Positions 1 through 10,300 of a DNA stretch of 64,000 bases are shown one piece after another. A program made the position numbers and the translations under genes. This DNA comes from Strigamia acuminata (taxonomy: Eukaryota > Arthropoda > Chilopoda > Geophilomorpha > Linotaeniidae): contig OX442317.1 in the NCBI GenBank assembly GCA_949358305.1, positions 1,054,001-1,118,000 on the forward strand, written 5' to 3'. Numbering within the stretch: the stretch's first letter is position 1; each line of letters opens with the position of its first letter. The notes beneath the pieces were generated by a model. It was not told the origin of the DNA. It was given only the letters and a program-made list of their open reading frames with translations, and ran no database searches.

Positions 1-41
1 TAGCTTGGGGAGACAAGTTTCTCCACAAGACTGACCAGGCT

Positions 42-1040
42 ATGCCTGCTCCCAGGCCAATGGATGAAGTAGAGCTAAGTAAACGAGTCAAATCCATTGG
101 AATTGAAGCGTTTGCAGGGGACAAGACGAAAGCTAAATCTTTCCTTATTGATTTAAAACGTTCTCTACGCTTTGCTTTGCCTTATCTAAACCAAGTGCTC
201 GCTGAGCATTTGTTTAAGTTTTTCCGAGGAGATGCGGCCACATGGTTCTCTTCTCATGCCAAAACGAATTGGGAGGAATTCGAACATGAATTTATCACCC
301 ATTTTCGTCCGAGCGATGCGCTGCTTTTAGCAGAAATTGCTAAAACACAGCAACTGTCTCATGAGTCCGCCACCCAAGTGGTGATAAGACTCGAGAAGTT
401 ATATGCTCAATTGACTATTCCTGTGCACGAGAGCCAGCAAATTCAAAAAGTGCTGGCAATTCTGCGCCCAGCGGCCAAGAACATGGTCGCAAATGCCATT
501 AATTTGGAGAACACTTGGGCGTCGCTCAGGAAAGCTTGCATTGCTACGGAGGCCGCGATTATAAATCAGGAAACTGTGACAAATGCAGCAATCATCGAAG
601 CGGCAAAAACAGAAACTGTTACGCCAATTCAAAAAACCAACCAGCAAATGGTAACAATACCAAATGCTGCGGGTGGAGATAAACCGAAGTTTGTTCCGTT
701 TGGATTGAGAAATCCAAACAATAGAACACTGTTCCCTGCGCCTAAAAATGCTGCGATAGCAGCAACAAAGGCCGCAGAAGGAAACGAGAAGGCGCTAGTC
801 CCGAGCAATAGGCTCAAAGACTATGCGACAAAACCAAGAGTTGGCGGTTGCTGGGGCTGCGGTGGCGCACACTTTGAACGGGATTGCCCCCTCAAGGTGG
901 AAGCCGCCAAAGCAGCAATGGAAACAATCGCCGCTGCCCAACACAGCATGATGCAGGCTATGCTTGCAGCCAACGAGTTTGGTGGCTGGCCTGACATGTC
1001 GGGAAACGAGGAGTCGCAGTCGACAGAAACTCCCGAGTAA
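42..1040 (+). CDS. gag: Gag-like capsid/nucleocapsid protein of the retrotransposon
   Basis: This 332-residue ORF should form the virus-like particle and bind element RNA. Residues about 15-130 look like a retrotransposon Gag domain (helical, with an AATWF motif near residue 66). The C-terminal part carries one zinc knuckle near residue 272, C-W-G-C-G-G-A-H-F-E-R-D-C. Its spacing is CX2CX3HX4C, one residue shorter than the usual CX2CX4HX4C. A basic, Ala-rich linker precedes the knuckle. The ATG at 42 is the first in the frame inside the window. The stop at 1038-1040 lies in the loop of a stem-loop that follows a slippery heptamer, so some ribosomes should shift into pol before reaching it. 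Confidence 0.9.
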   Translation: MPAPRPMDEVELSKRVKSIGIEAFAGDKTKAKSFLIDLKRSLRFALPYLNQVLAEHLFKFFRGDAATWFSSHAKTNWEEFEHEFITHFRPSDALLLAEIAKTQQLSHESATQVVIRLEKLYAQLTIPVHESQQIQKVLAILRPAAKNMVANAINLENTWASLRKACIATEAAIINQETVTNAAIIEAAKTETVTPIQKTNQQMVTIPNAAGGDKPKFVPFGLRNPNNRTLFPAPKNAAIAATKAAEGNEKALVPSNRLKDYATKPRVGGCWGCGGAHFERDCPLKVEAAKAAMETIAAAQHSMMQAMLAANEFGGWPDMSGNEESQSTETPE

Positions 1041-4000
1041 CTGACGACTGCGCTCTTACTATTGTGTTGATTCCAATGGAAGAAGACATGGAGGATGCTC
1101 TATTTGATGACATTTCATCCACAGAACCAGATCCTCGCGTGGTTTTTTCCACAGAACCTGAAATCGACCATGTAAACGTTGCATTGAAGACAGGAAAGAG
1201 TATTACTCCCCTGCCTTACATCAAGGCAACACTAAACGATTTAAAGGTCACCGCTCTGATGGATACTGGGGCAACCCACAGGTACATCAGCGGGGGAATG
1301 CTTAAAAAGCTAAACCTCTTGCACTTTATGACTCCATTTTTAGAAAATCGAGTTGTATACACTGGCGATAGGCCAACACGTCCAATCGGGACAATCACGT
1401 TGCCACTTAAGTGGCGAGGTGGTGAGCTTCCGGTGACATTTACTGTTCTTCCATCAGCTTCCAAATTTATACTATTAGGTTGCTCTTGGATTATCGAAAA
1501 TAAGATTGTTCTCAATCTAACAGAGCGAGAATATTTCCATATTGATTTTCCACATGACACATTTCCCTTCGACGACCCACCATCGCCTGAAGAACTTGGA
1601 AATGCAATAATGGATCGATGGGATGCTTTGGTTGCAGAATCAAAGTCACCTGTTATCTCTACGGCTGATTTAAGCCAGAAACTGCTAGCAAAAAGCAAAT
1701 TGTTGCCAAGACAGAGATTTCAAATCTCAACTCTTGTAGAAAAATACAAACATGTGTTTAGTGACAAAGCTGGCTGCCACCCCACGTTGGAACATCCAAT
1801 TCCGACTGGAGATGCACCTTCATTTCGATGCAAAGATCGACCAATGAATCCCAAGAAAGCTGAGATTTATCGCGAATTGGTTGCTGAATTGCTGAGAGAT
1901 GGTTGGGCTGAACCTTGCGAGGGGAGTTACAAAAACCCCCCCGTGATTGTAGCAAAGAAAGATGGAGGTTACCGCCTCTGTATTGATTTTCGCTGGCTAA
2001 ATAAGATCACAATTAAGGACGTCTATCAGATGCCCTCAATTTCTATGATTTTGGCCTGTTTAGGTGGGAAAAAGTTCTTTTCTACTCTTGATTTAACTAA
2101 AGGTTACTACCAAATAAAGCTTAAACCAAGTGATAAGAGGAAGACTGCCTTTTCTACCTCTGATGGAACATACCAGTTTACTCGTATGCCTTTCGGACTG
2201 TGCAATGCACCCAGTGCGTTTCAGAGAATGATGGATCAAGTTCTTGGAACTGCACAACACAAGTGGGCACTCGCTTACCTCGATGATATTATCATTTTTA
2301 GCGACTCATTTGAGGAACACCTTCAACATCTAGATGACATATTGTCAAAACTAGATAAAAACAAACTGACAGCTAGTCCGTCAAAGTCATTTCTTTGCCC
2401 AGAAGAATTAAATTTTCTTGGTTTCACAATGTCAAATGGGAGCTATAGCCCAAACAACGACAAAGTGGAGGCAATTTTAAAATATCCAACCCCTTCCAGT
2501 ATAAAGCAGCTTCAGCGTTTTATTGGAATGGTAGGTTTCTATGCTGCTCTAATTCCAAAATTGAGTATTACTCAAAAACCATTCTTTGCCCTTCTAAAGA
2601 AAGATACAAAATGGGAATGGTCTGAAGAATGCAATGTTGCCTTTGAATATTTGAAAAATCAACTTGCAAAAGGAATTATGCTGCCTCTGCCTGATTTCGC
2701 ACGCAACTTTACCATCCATACAGATGCTAGTGGCGGCGGGCTCGGAGCTGTCCTCATGCAGATTGATGACCATGGTGCTTTAAGACCAGTTGCATACGCC
2801 AGCAGAACTCTGCAAGGCGCGGAAAACAACTACAGCACCACCGATTTGGAATGTTTAGCTGTGGTTTGGGCTGTTGATAAGTTCAAACCATACATTGAAT
2901 ATTCTGAATACCAAGTTGAGACTGACCATCACGCTCTGAGATTTCTCATGACAATGGAAAATCCAGCTGGAAGACTGGCTAGGTGGGCAATGAAATTGCA
3001 AAATGAAAATTTCACCATCAAGTACCGGAAAGGCACCGACAATCAAGTCGCAGATGCCTTATCCAGAGTTTCTCTTGATAATGGCAATCCATTAGAAGGA
3101 AAAGCAACTCTAACAGAGATTATAGAACCTGTTGCTCTAGCTTATCTCACAAATGAGATCGATGACTCAATGTCATTCGAGAACATTATATTGCAGCAAC
3201 GTGCAGATAAACATCTTTCAAAACTAATCGAATGGTTAGAATTGGATGATGGACAACCTCGACCAGAACTTCCTAAGTTCTTGGAAGACAGGCAGTACGA
3301 CTGCACACTCACTAGAAAAGGAATGCTTATTATTTATGCACCTTTTAAAACTGATTTCTTTGTAGAGGAAGAAGATTTGGGAATTGGATTTAAAATCTTT
3401 ATTCCCCCGTCTCTGCAACTCGCAGCCCTCCAACTAATTCATGATCACCCAATGGCTGGTCACGGAGGAGTTGAAGTAACTTTGGAGCGATTGAAAAGAA
3501 TTTATTTCTGGCCAAATATGCAAAAAGAAGTTAAACTTCATGTAGCTAGCTGCAATCGCTGCCAACGTTGTAAACCGATTCAGAGGAAACCAAAAGGATT
3601 AATGGTCCCAACCTCTCCAAAAATTGGTCGTTTTGAGAAGATAGGAATTGACCTAATTGGTCCACTGCCTAGAACTCCAAACAGAAATCGCTTCATTCTG
3701 GTTGTGGTGGATTATGCCACTGGCTGGATGGAAGCTACGCCGCTAAGATCTGCTAAAATGACTGCAATTGCACCAATTTTAAAACGATTTTTTAGCTGTC
3801 ATGGGTGCCCTCGTTTCATGTTGAGCGATAATGGCCCCCAATTCATTTCTGACGTTTATCAGACTCTCTGTGACGATGCTGGGGTTGTCCCAATAAAAAC
3901 GACACCTTATCATCCCCAGACTAATCTGACTGAGCGTGTAAACAGAAATATCAAGATCATGCTTCGAATCTTTACTTTTGAGCACGATCACTGGGACAGA

Positions 4001-4774
4001 TGCATTGACCAAATAAATTTTGCTTTGCACTCTGCTCCAAATGTGTCTACCGGCTTTACACCAGCAATGCTAACGTATGGCAGAGAAATTCGACCGTTTT
4101 GGGACAATCGAGACGTGTCTTATGACACCCCTTTCGACCCAAATAGGCCCTACGACGCTGTCAGAATGCTAGTCGCTAGACACCGTACTCTGATTGCTGC
4201 AGCTCTAAAAAATAAGAGTCTAGCCCAAGCAAAACAGAAAACTTATTACGATCGACACCGCAGCGACGATAAATTCGAAGTTGGAGATTTGGTTTTACTA
4301 AAGACCCACCCATTGTCCAATGCTGCTAATCGATATGCTGCGTCCCTTGAGGATCGCTTTGAAGGACCATATGTAATTACTAAAGTCTTTAATAACAATG
4401 CGTATGCCCTTGCAACACCAATCACTTTGCAAGCGAGAGGCACATACAATATTGTAAAACTCAGGAGATTCGTCCCCTCAGAAGAAAAGGCTCAATGGCC
4501 CATTTTAGATGAGGAAGATGAAGAAGTTCTTGAGAACCGACCTGTGAACACTGGAACAGCAACAATCTTGCCACCACCAGTGCGACCAACAGAATCTGGT
4601 ATCGCAACCAAGTTGCCAACACCAGTAGAACTTTTGGGAAATCCAAAAAAGAAAAAGGCTTTGCCTCTGCCACGAGTGGATTCACACAAAACCACGGCAG
4701 CACAGTCAAAACCGAATTCGGATTCGAAAAGACCATCGAGAAATCATATTTTGCCGATACGATACAGAGATTGA
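995..4774 (+). CDS. pol: Pol polyprotein: protease, reverse transcriptase, RNase H, integrase
   Basis: The frame is open from 995. The first ATG is at 1076, but the frameshift signal at 1001 implies translation as a Gag-Pol fusion. Domains in order: aspartic protease with DTG at 1262-1270; reverse transcriptase with the palm motif YLDD at 2276-2287; RNase H with its first catalytic Asp in TDASGG (2723-2725); integrase with an HHCC zinc site (HPMAGH, then CNRC) at about 3440-3565. The integrase catalytic triad is Asp at 3650-3652, Asp at 3827-3829 and Glu at 3932-3934, an exact D35E spacing. A GPY/F module (FEGPY) lies near 4361-4375. The tail is Pro/Lys-rich and I see no chromodomain. The enzyme looks functional. 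Confidence 0.96.
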   Translation, partial: HVGKRGVAVDRNSRVTDDCALTIVLIPMEEDMEDALFDDISSTEPDPRVVFSTEPEIDHVNVALKTGKSITPLPYIKATLNDLKVTALMDTGATHRYISGGMLKKLNLLHFMTPFLENRVVYTGDRPTRPIGTITLPLKWRGGELPVTFTVLPSASKFILLGCSWIIENKIVLNLTEREYFHIDFPHDTFPFDDPPSPEELGNAIMDRWDALVAESKSPVISTADLSQKLLAKSKLLPRQRFQISTLVEKYKHVFSDKAGCHPTLEHPIPTGDAPSFRCKDRPMNPKKAEIYRELVAELLRDGWAEPCEGSYKNPPVIVAKKDGGYRLCIDFRWLNKITIKDVYQMPSISMILACLGGKKFFSTLDLTKGYYQIKLKPSDKRKTAFSTSDGTYQFTRMPFGLCNAPSAFQRMMDQVLGTAQHKWALAYLDDIIIFSDSFEEHLQHLDDILSKLDKNKLTASPSKSFLCPEELNFLGFTMSNGSYSPNNDKVEAILKYPTPSSIKQLQRFIGMVGFYAALIPKLSITQKPFFALLKKDTKWEWSEECNVAFEYLKNQLAKGIMLPLPDFARNFTIHTDASGGGLGAVLMQIDDHGALRPVAYASRTLQGAENNYSTTDLECLAVVWAVDKFKPYIEYSEYQVETDHHALRFLMTMENPAGRLARWAMKLQNENFTIKYRKGTDNQVADALSRVSLDNGNPLEGKATLTEIIEPVALAYLTNEIDDSMSFENIILQQRADKHLSKLIEWLELDDGQPRPELPKFLEDRQYDCTLTRKGMLIIYAPFKTDFFVEEEDLGIGFKIFIPPSLQLAALQLIHDHPMAGHGGVEVTLERLKRIYFWPNMQKEVKLHVASCNRCQRCKPIQRKPKGLMVPTSPKIGRFEKIGIDLIGPLPRTPNRNRFILVVVDYATGWMEATPLRSAKMTAIAPILKRFFSCHGCPRFMLSDNGPQFISDVYQTLCDDAGVVPIKTTPYHPQTNLTERVNRNIKIMLRIFTFEHDHWDRCIDQINFALHSAPNVSTGFTPAMLTYGREIRPFWDNRDVSYDTPFDPNRPYDAVRMLVARHRTLIAAALKNKSLAQAKQKTYYDRHRSDDKFEVGDLVLLKTHPLSNAANRYAASLEDRFEGPYVITKVFNNNAYALATPITLQARGTYNIVKLRRFVPSEEKAQWPILDEEDEEVLENRPVNTGTATILPPPVRPTESGIATKLPTPVELLGNPKKKKALPLPRVDSHKTTAAQSKPNSDSKRPSRNHILPIRYRD
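1001..1055 (+). promoter_or_regulatory. Programmed -1 ribosomal frameshift signal joining gag and pol
   Basis: The heptamer GGGAAAC at 1001-1007 is in gag phase as G GGA AAC, the X XXY YYZ form used by several retroviruses. After a 7-nt spacer an 8-bp perfect stem follows: CGCAGTCG (1015-1022) with CGACTGCG (1045-1052). A GAG/CTC extension (1011-1013 with 1053-1055) adds three pairs across one bulged T. The pol frame, which is -1 relative to gag, is open from 995, so a slip here avoids the gag stop at 1038-1040. The 22-nt loop contains a smaller ACTC/GAGT palindrome. Confidence 0.85.
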
Positions 4775-5017
4775 CCACTAGGTGGACACCTCCGAATTCG
4801 AAATTCCTACGGACCAATCACGAGACGACAACATAGCGTTTCCGGTTTCGTACACGTTGCGTAAAAGACGTTATTCTGCGGTACTTAAGAAGGAATCTTG
4901 GCAACATCAAATCATTCTCGTTCCAAGCAAGTGACTGTCCAGTTCGTCTCCTCCGCACGAATCCCGTCGATTTCCTGTTCCGTATATTTGATTTGATCAA
5001 TTCATTTTTATTTTCCA

Positions 5018-6199
5018 ATGGAAGAATATCCAGCCGGCACTCGAGTCGTATGCCCAGTGTGTTTAGGAAGTTGCGTAACCGAACGCAACAACGGCGCGTT
5101 AACTCCGTGCGAAAACTGTCTTGGCGAAGGACATGTGGATCGCAACGAGCCTTTGGAACTCTGGTTCCGTCATTTTATGACGGTATCCGGACGCCCGATT
5201 CCAGTAAGAAACCGCGTGGTCGGTTGGATGCGAGTGCGTTCTCGTAGAGAAAGAAAGAAGTCAGAAAAGGCGTTTTACGCCAATTCCGGCGCCTCGACTT
5301 CGGCCCAATCGCCACGAACGGGATCAAATCCCAATTCCACGTCAAAAGCTGACGATACAACGACTGGACGAGTTTCAAAAAGAGCGGTTTTACGCTTGAA
5401 ACTAGCCGAATTTGCGGCGAATCGTTCGCAAACGTCGCAGACACCGAAAACTTCAACTTCGAGTTCGACTAAAATCCTTCGACCACCGAAGAAAGTGACT
5501 GTAAAACAGTCATGTTCGACGGTGACAGAATCGAAAGCCAAACCACGCTCTGAGATTTCGGCGGCCCTCGTCGCAATGCGACTAAAGATCCGCGAACGAA
5601 ATCCAAAGATGGCGGAAGAGACAGTAAACGCTTTAGCCAAAGAACGTCTCAAGTGGGAGAAGGTCGCTGATTATAAACAGCGACAAGCCGCCCTCGCCGT
5701 GAGCCAACGAGTGACCGCTACGGTTACGTCATGTACGCAAGCGGCGAAGAAATCAATCCCACCACCGTCGTGTACGATCGTCTCAAACGATACGAGCATG
5801 CCGACGGAATTCGTTTGTTCCTCGACTGTTTTACAGTCAATTCCAAATCCAGCGGTCATTATGCCGCCGATATTCGGCGAGAGACCAACGGACATTTCAT
5901 TTCAGAATCTCCAGACCGCTCCGATGTCAACCGAAAATGGCGCGGCCGCCACCGAGACCGTCGCCGAAGCATCGAGTGCGATGGAAACCGAAGAATCGCA
6001 TACGCCTCCGCCGCCTCTTCCACCACAATCGAAGGCAGAGAAGGCGGAGAAAAAAGCGGAAAAGAAAACCAGATCCGCCGCGAAGCGAGAGCAAAAGACG
6101 CGTCGTAACCTGGCGAAGGAGCTGCCGTCGATAAAAGAGAACGAACGTGACGACGACGACGAGACGCCACCGACGCCCGGCAAGACGCTACAGATATAG
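5018..6199 (+). CDS. Third retrotransposon ORF with paired CxxCxG motifs, function unknown
   Basis: This 393-residue ORF occupies the position of env, but I see no signal peptide, transmembrane segment or fusion peptide. Residues 12-19 (CPVCLGSC) and 31-38 (CENCLGEG) form two CxxCxG units reminiscent of the DnaJ cysteine-rich repeat or a zinc ribbon. A basic RSRRERKK patch follows. The middle is Ser/Thr-rich and probably disordered. A proline run precedes an Ala/Lys/Glu-rich, probably helical stretch near residues 336-366, and the end is acidic. It starts 243 bp after the pol stop, so it probably needs a spliced or separate mRNA. A nucleic-acid-binding or chaperone-like accessory role is inference only. 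I do not recognise the family. Confidence 0.7.
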   Translation: MEEYPAGTRVVCPVCLGSCVTERNNGALTPCENCLGEGHVDRNEPLELWFRHFMTVSGRPIPVRNRVVGWMRVRSRRERKKSEKAFYANSGASTSAQSPRTGSNPNSTSKADDTTTGRVSKRAVLRLKLAEFAANRSQTSQTPKTSTSSSTKILRPPKKVTVKQSCSTVTESKAKPRSEISAALVAMRLKIRERNPKMAEETVNALAKERLKWEKVADYKQRQAALAVSQRVTATVTSCTQAAKKSIPPPSCTIVSNDTSMPTEFVCSSTVLQSIPNPAVIMPPIFGERPTDISFQNLQTAPMSTENGAAATETVAEASSAMETEESHTPPPPLPPQSKAEKAEKKAEKKTRSAAKREQKTRRNLAKELPSIKENERDDDDETPPTPGKTLQI

Positions 6200-6682
6200 A
6201 AGAAGTGGCCAGTTTTTCTCAAAACTTTATAATGCCAATAGTGTTGATAGTTTTTACATTTTTTAAATGGTTTTTTCTCTATCAAGGTAATAATAATAGT
6301 CCTAACTTTTATTCTCAAAGCTACAAATGCATTTACTTACCTATTAGAATTAAATTAACTTAGATTTTAATATTTTCAAAGAATTTTTTATTCAAATGTT
6401 TTAAAAATTTACAAGTGTTATTTACAGTATTTATATTTCACGAATTGTATTTTGTCTTCATCCTGGGGGTAAGTGTGCGTTGTTTTCTCTGGTGTATTTT
6501 TCCCGATGTTACCTGCTGGTGATCCGTGGTCCAGTTGTCATCAACTCATCCGGTCATCTGGTTATCTGCAAAAAAGAAAAGTAATGATTAATTTTTAATT
6601 ATGAAATTAACTTTCAAACAACCACTTTCGTGATTGTGTTGAGGTACCCCTCTCAGTACTTACCTTTTTTAGGGGGGGGAGA
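6200..6682 (+). other. Retrotransposon 3' non-coding segment ending in polypurine tract
   Basis: This AT-rich non-coding stretch lies between ORF3 and the 3' LTR. It ends in a G-rich purine run (6671-6682) directly before TGTGACC, the expected primer site for plus-strand DNA synthesis. No ORF of note. Confidence 0.75.
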
Positions 6683-7305
6683 TGTGACCGGCTGCCCGCT
6701 CAGTCCGCTCACTTGCCTGCAACACACGGCGCTTCCACGGCTCTCGCGCACCTCGTGTGTTTCTCGCGCGCACCTGTTGCGGACCCCCGCACCAGGTGGA
6801 GCTGATGGTCGTTGGCCCGGCCAATTGGGAACCGGAAGTGCCCCTTCCGGAAGTGGTGGGCCCCGCAGAGGCCCAAGAGAGTTCTCTAACTTCCAGCATG
6901 GCGAACGGTCGCTTCCACGATCGCTCTTCCACGCTGGCGGCAATGACGAATCCAGTTGGCGTAGCGACTCTGTCGCCCGCCGGGACTTGATAGTCCACGT
7001 TCCCCATGTCCGTCCTGCGTTCTCCGTGAACGTAGCGGCGACATGGCTAAACGGTATTCCGACCACGTGTGTCATGGCGGCCATTGGCCGCCGTGCCACG
7101 CGGTCTTGTTAGGGACGGCTGTTCGCAGCCGTCGCATTGGGAAATGCACTGGGAGACACCACATCATACCCCTAGACATCAATAAAGCTTACCTTAAACT
7201 AAACTTGTGTCTCTTGTGTATTTCGGAGTGAATTCTATCGTGTGTGTTGTGTCCAGCGCCTCGTGGCTCTCCCCCGACCACGTGGCGACCGTCCAAACAC
7301 TCACA
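6683..7305 (+). repeat. 3' LTR of the retrotransposon (about 623 bp)
   Basis: It begins TGTGACC immediately after the polypurine tract and ends CACTCACA, so the ends form a short TGTGA/TCACA inverted repeat with canonical TG...CA termini. It is clearly more GC-rich than its flanks. AATAAA at 7181-7186 is the likely polyadenylation signal defining the R region. The right boundary is inferred, since no second LTR is in the window to compare. Short ORFs inside it look like chance. Confidence 0.7.
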
Positions 7306-10300
7306 GATCGATTGCACGTCTGATAGAATCCGATCGAGTCATTCATAATCAGTCAATTAAACCACGAGAGAGAAGTTCGGCTTTGTTTCAGTGCATGCAG
7401 CTAGTTTGTCGTGTTATTCTCGTGGTGTGGGATTGATTTTTGCGCGGAATTAGCATATTTAGCTTATTTGTGCGAAATTGAATAGATATTGATTGAGAAT
7501 TAGCATAAATGCAGTAATTCTGTAATTGTGCGAGTTGGAAATATGAAATTATTATGAAATTATGCAATTGATTTTTACTTTGTTTCATATTTGCATAATT
7601 CTAGCATTTTGAAGACGGATTAAAAAAATATAATTTTTTTTTTTTAAATTTTTTTAAATTTATGCGAGAAAATACTTAATTAATTGATTGTGTGAAAGGG
7701 CAGTCTTAAAAGGGGATTTTTTTGTTGCTTATTGAATTTATTTATAGAAATGAAAAGGTTGCACTTCATTCATTGTGCGAGGACGGAGGAAGTTGCAGTT
7801 AACAATTTCCATGAATGAATGAGCGAGTTTGGCCACACTGCACTTGACTAACAACAACATAAAATTGATCACTTTTATTTTCAAAGAATGAACGACGCGG
7901 CAACGATGCATTTTATTACGACAAATCAATTTTACGAGGTGTAAATCACCCGCTTCATTTTTTTTTCTTTCTCGCTTTCTCGTTCCTCCTTTTAGCATTA
8001 ACCGAACCCATTTTAACATGTGTTGTCTTTTTAACGGTTTCGATCGGAATTTATTAACGAAAGTGCGACAAAAAAATGCGAATAAAAGTTTCAAAATGGT
8101 CGCGTTGTTTAACGATTTTTTTATTTTTTTTATTTTTTGGATTTCTTCATGTTATAACTAACGATTTTCCATTCTGTTTGTACACTAAGCCTGGTTTCCA
8201 TGACGACGGCGTCTTCACCTATTTGCGGTTTCCATGACAGCCGAGTCAATTGGTGTAGATCAAAATGGCTGAATAAAAATGGAGAAAAAAAAGAAATTTT
8301 TTTTTTTTTTTTTTAGTGGCGTTAAATTAGAACGGTTTAATGCACTTTCCTTTTTTGTTGGTATTTTGAATTTTGATATCGAATTACGTGGAGCGAGAGA
8401 ACTCTGGCACGAAAGGGAATAGAAATAAAATATTTATAAAATATTTATAACTTCGAAGTGGAAAATATGAAAGTTTATTTTTCCTTTATTTTTCGAATTT
8501 TTCTTTAGTGATTTTAGTGATTTAGCGATTTATTTTCTGCGATAGGGTTCGTGTTTTCTTTGAAAGAGTGAAACTTATTGATTTCCAGTTGCAACATGCA
8601 TGAGTGTGTGTGTGGACTAACAAAGTGGACAGCTGAATGGATAAAGGATCAACCGCGTTTGACGGCGCTCATTCATTGCCATTTATTTCAATCTAGATTT
8701 TTTGGTTTTGCAATTTATTATTTTTGGATGCGACATTTTTATTTTTGTTTTTGTTTTGTTTTTGTTTTATTTTTGTTTTGTATCTTTTGGCAAAATCGCA
8801 AGAAATGACTTCCGGTGTTTGATCCGAATTGGAATTTTTCTTTTTTTTTTCTTCTATTCGACCATAAAAAAAAGAAAAGAAAAGAAAAAGGAATTTATGT
8901 GAAATCGAATAAATCCAAATCAAATTGCCAATTTTTGATCCGGGTTTTGTGTGACGTCATAGCTGTGAAGTTGACAGCTTTGAGAGCTCTGTATTTCCGG
9001 ATCGACACAACAAGCTGTTGCCAGACTCGAATCAAGAAGGAAAAAAATACAAAAACAAAAAAAAAACACAGGAGAAAAAATTGTTGAGCTTGATTGTCTG
9101 TTTCTATCGAACCGTATTTAAATTTCTGTTTTTTTGTATTTTGTATTTATAAAACTTTTAAGCGATACGTTTAGAAACCATTGGATATGTCGTGCCTCGA
9201 ATTAAAATTCATTCGTAAATATTTGCTTTTAAATCGGGACTTGATTGAAAGACATCCGGTGTTTTTTTTATTTTATTTTTTTTTGTCTCATTTGATTTGA
9301 GTCTTTGTGTCAAGACGAGAGAAAAAAATATCGATTTTTTTTCTTTTCCCAGCTTTATTTATTCCACTTGTTTTTGTTTAGAAATCGTAAAAACAATGAA
9401 AAACACTAGAATCATTCAAGTTTACGTTTTAACTGTTTTTAGCGTTTTTAGCACAAAGGGAACACCCAAAACAGAAAACACAACTAGAGTGGCTTAAACA
9501 ACTAAATTCAAAATGGCAATCCGACAAATCGGAATTTATAATATTTATAATATTGCTTTCCAAAATGTACAGAATTTTGCGGAATTAAACATATTATTTG
9601 TACATTAAATAGTGCATTTCGTAATACAATCGAAAGAAATGCATTTTGAAAATGCATTTATATTTGACAAAAAATAATAAATAGTATTAGAAACGCATTG
9701 CATAATGCATTTTACATATCATGCAAACATGTATGAAACCCAATGCATTCCAAAATACGTTGCAATATAATTATAATTCTAAACGGAAATAATGTCACGC
9801 ACATCCATAGTCGTTGTCTCCTGTTTTTGCCGATTATGAAAACACGAAAAACCACGTAAACAGTAAGTTTGAATGCACCTATTGAGTTGCAGACCGGAAA
9901 TGTGCAAGCATTTAGTTAAGTACTGTTACGATGGTACGTAAATTGAGTTTCGGGTCAATTTTGTGAACTATTAAAAGGAAAATGTGATGTGTGTTTTATG
10001 CGCAATGTGTTGATGTTTATTCGAAAATCAATGTCGTTTCTAAATGCAGTTTACTTGATTGATTTTTACGGGCTTTGTTTACCTTTAACTGACGAGTTGT
10101 GCTGATGCTATGTGTAAACTGAGCAGGTTTTATTTATCTCGTGTTACTCCATTGCTAACACGTTTTCACTTTTGCTTCACTTGCGTCCATGTTCGCGTCC
10201 ATCATTAAGAGTAGACCCTCGACCAAACGTCGTACACTCGCCAATTCCCCAAAGCGAACGTTGGAGACGAGCGAGGCTGATTGCAATACGAAATTCAATT

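Larger units (their letters stand above)
1..7305 (+). mobile_element. Ty3/gypsy-type LTR retrotransposon, 5' LTR outside window
   Basis: The order gag, protease, reverse transcriptase, RNase H, integrase is that of Ty3/gypsy (Metaviridae-type) elements, with integrase after RNase H. All major ORFs are open without internal stops, and catalytic residues are present in each enzyme. A third ORF follows pol. A G-rich polypurine tract (6671-6682) abuts a TGTGA...TCACA-bounded 3' LTR. The first 41 bases are leader between the missing 5' LTR/primer-binding site and gag, so neither the PBS nor the target-site duplication can be checked. The intact ORFs suggest a recent insertion. It lies upstream of, or in a far 5' intron of, unc-13 and in the same orientation. 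Confidence 0.95.

Noticed and set aside
5018-6199. ORF3 as a retroviral-type envelope gene
   Set aside because: No signal peptide, no hydrophobic membrane segment and no glycoprotein-like Cys pattern.
6630-7112. 160-residue ORF across the LTR and overlapping antisense ORFs
   Set aside because: They arise in the GC-rich LTR by chance, start before the LTR boundary and have no recognisable domain.
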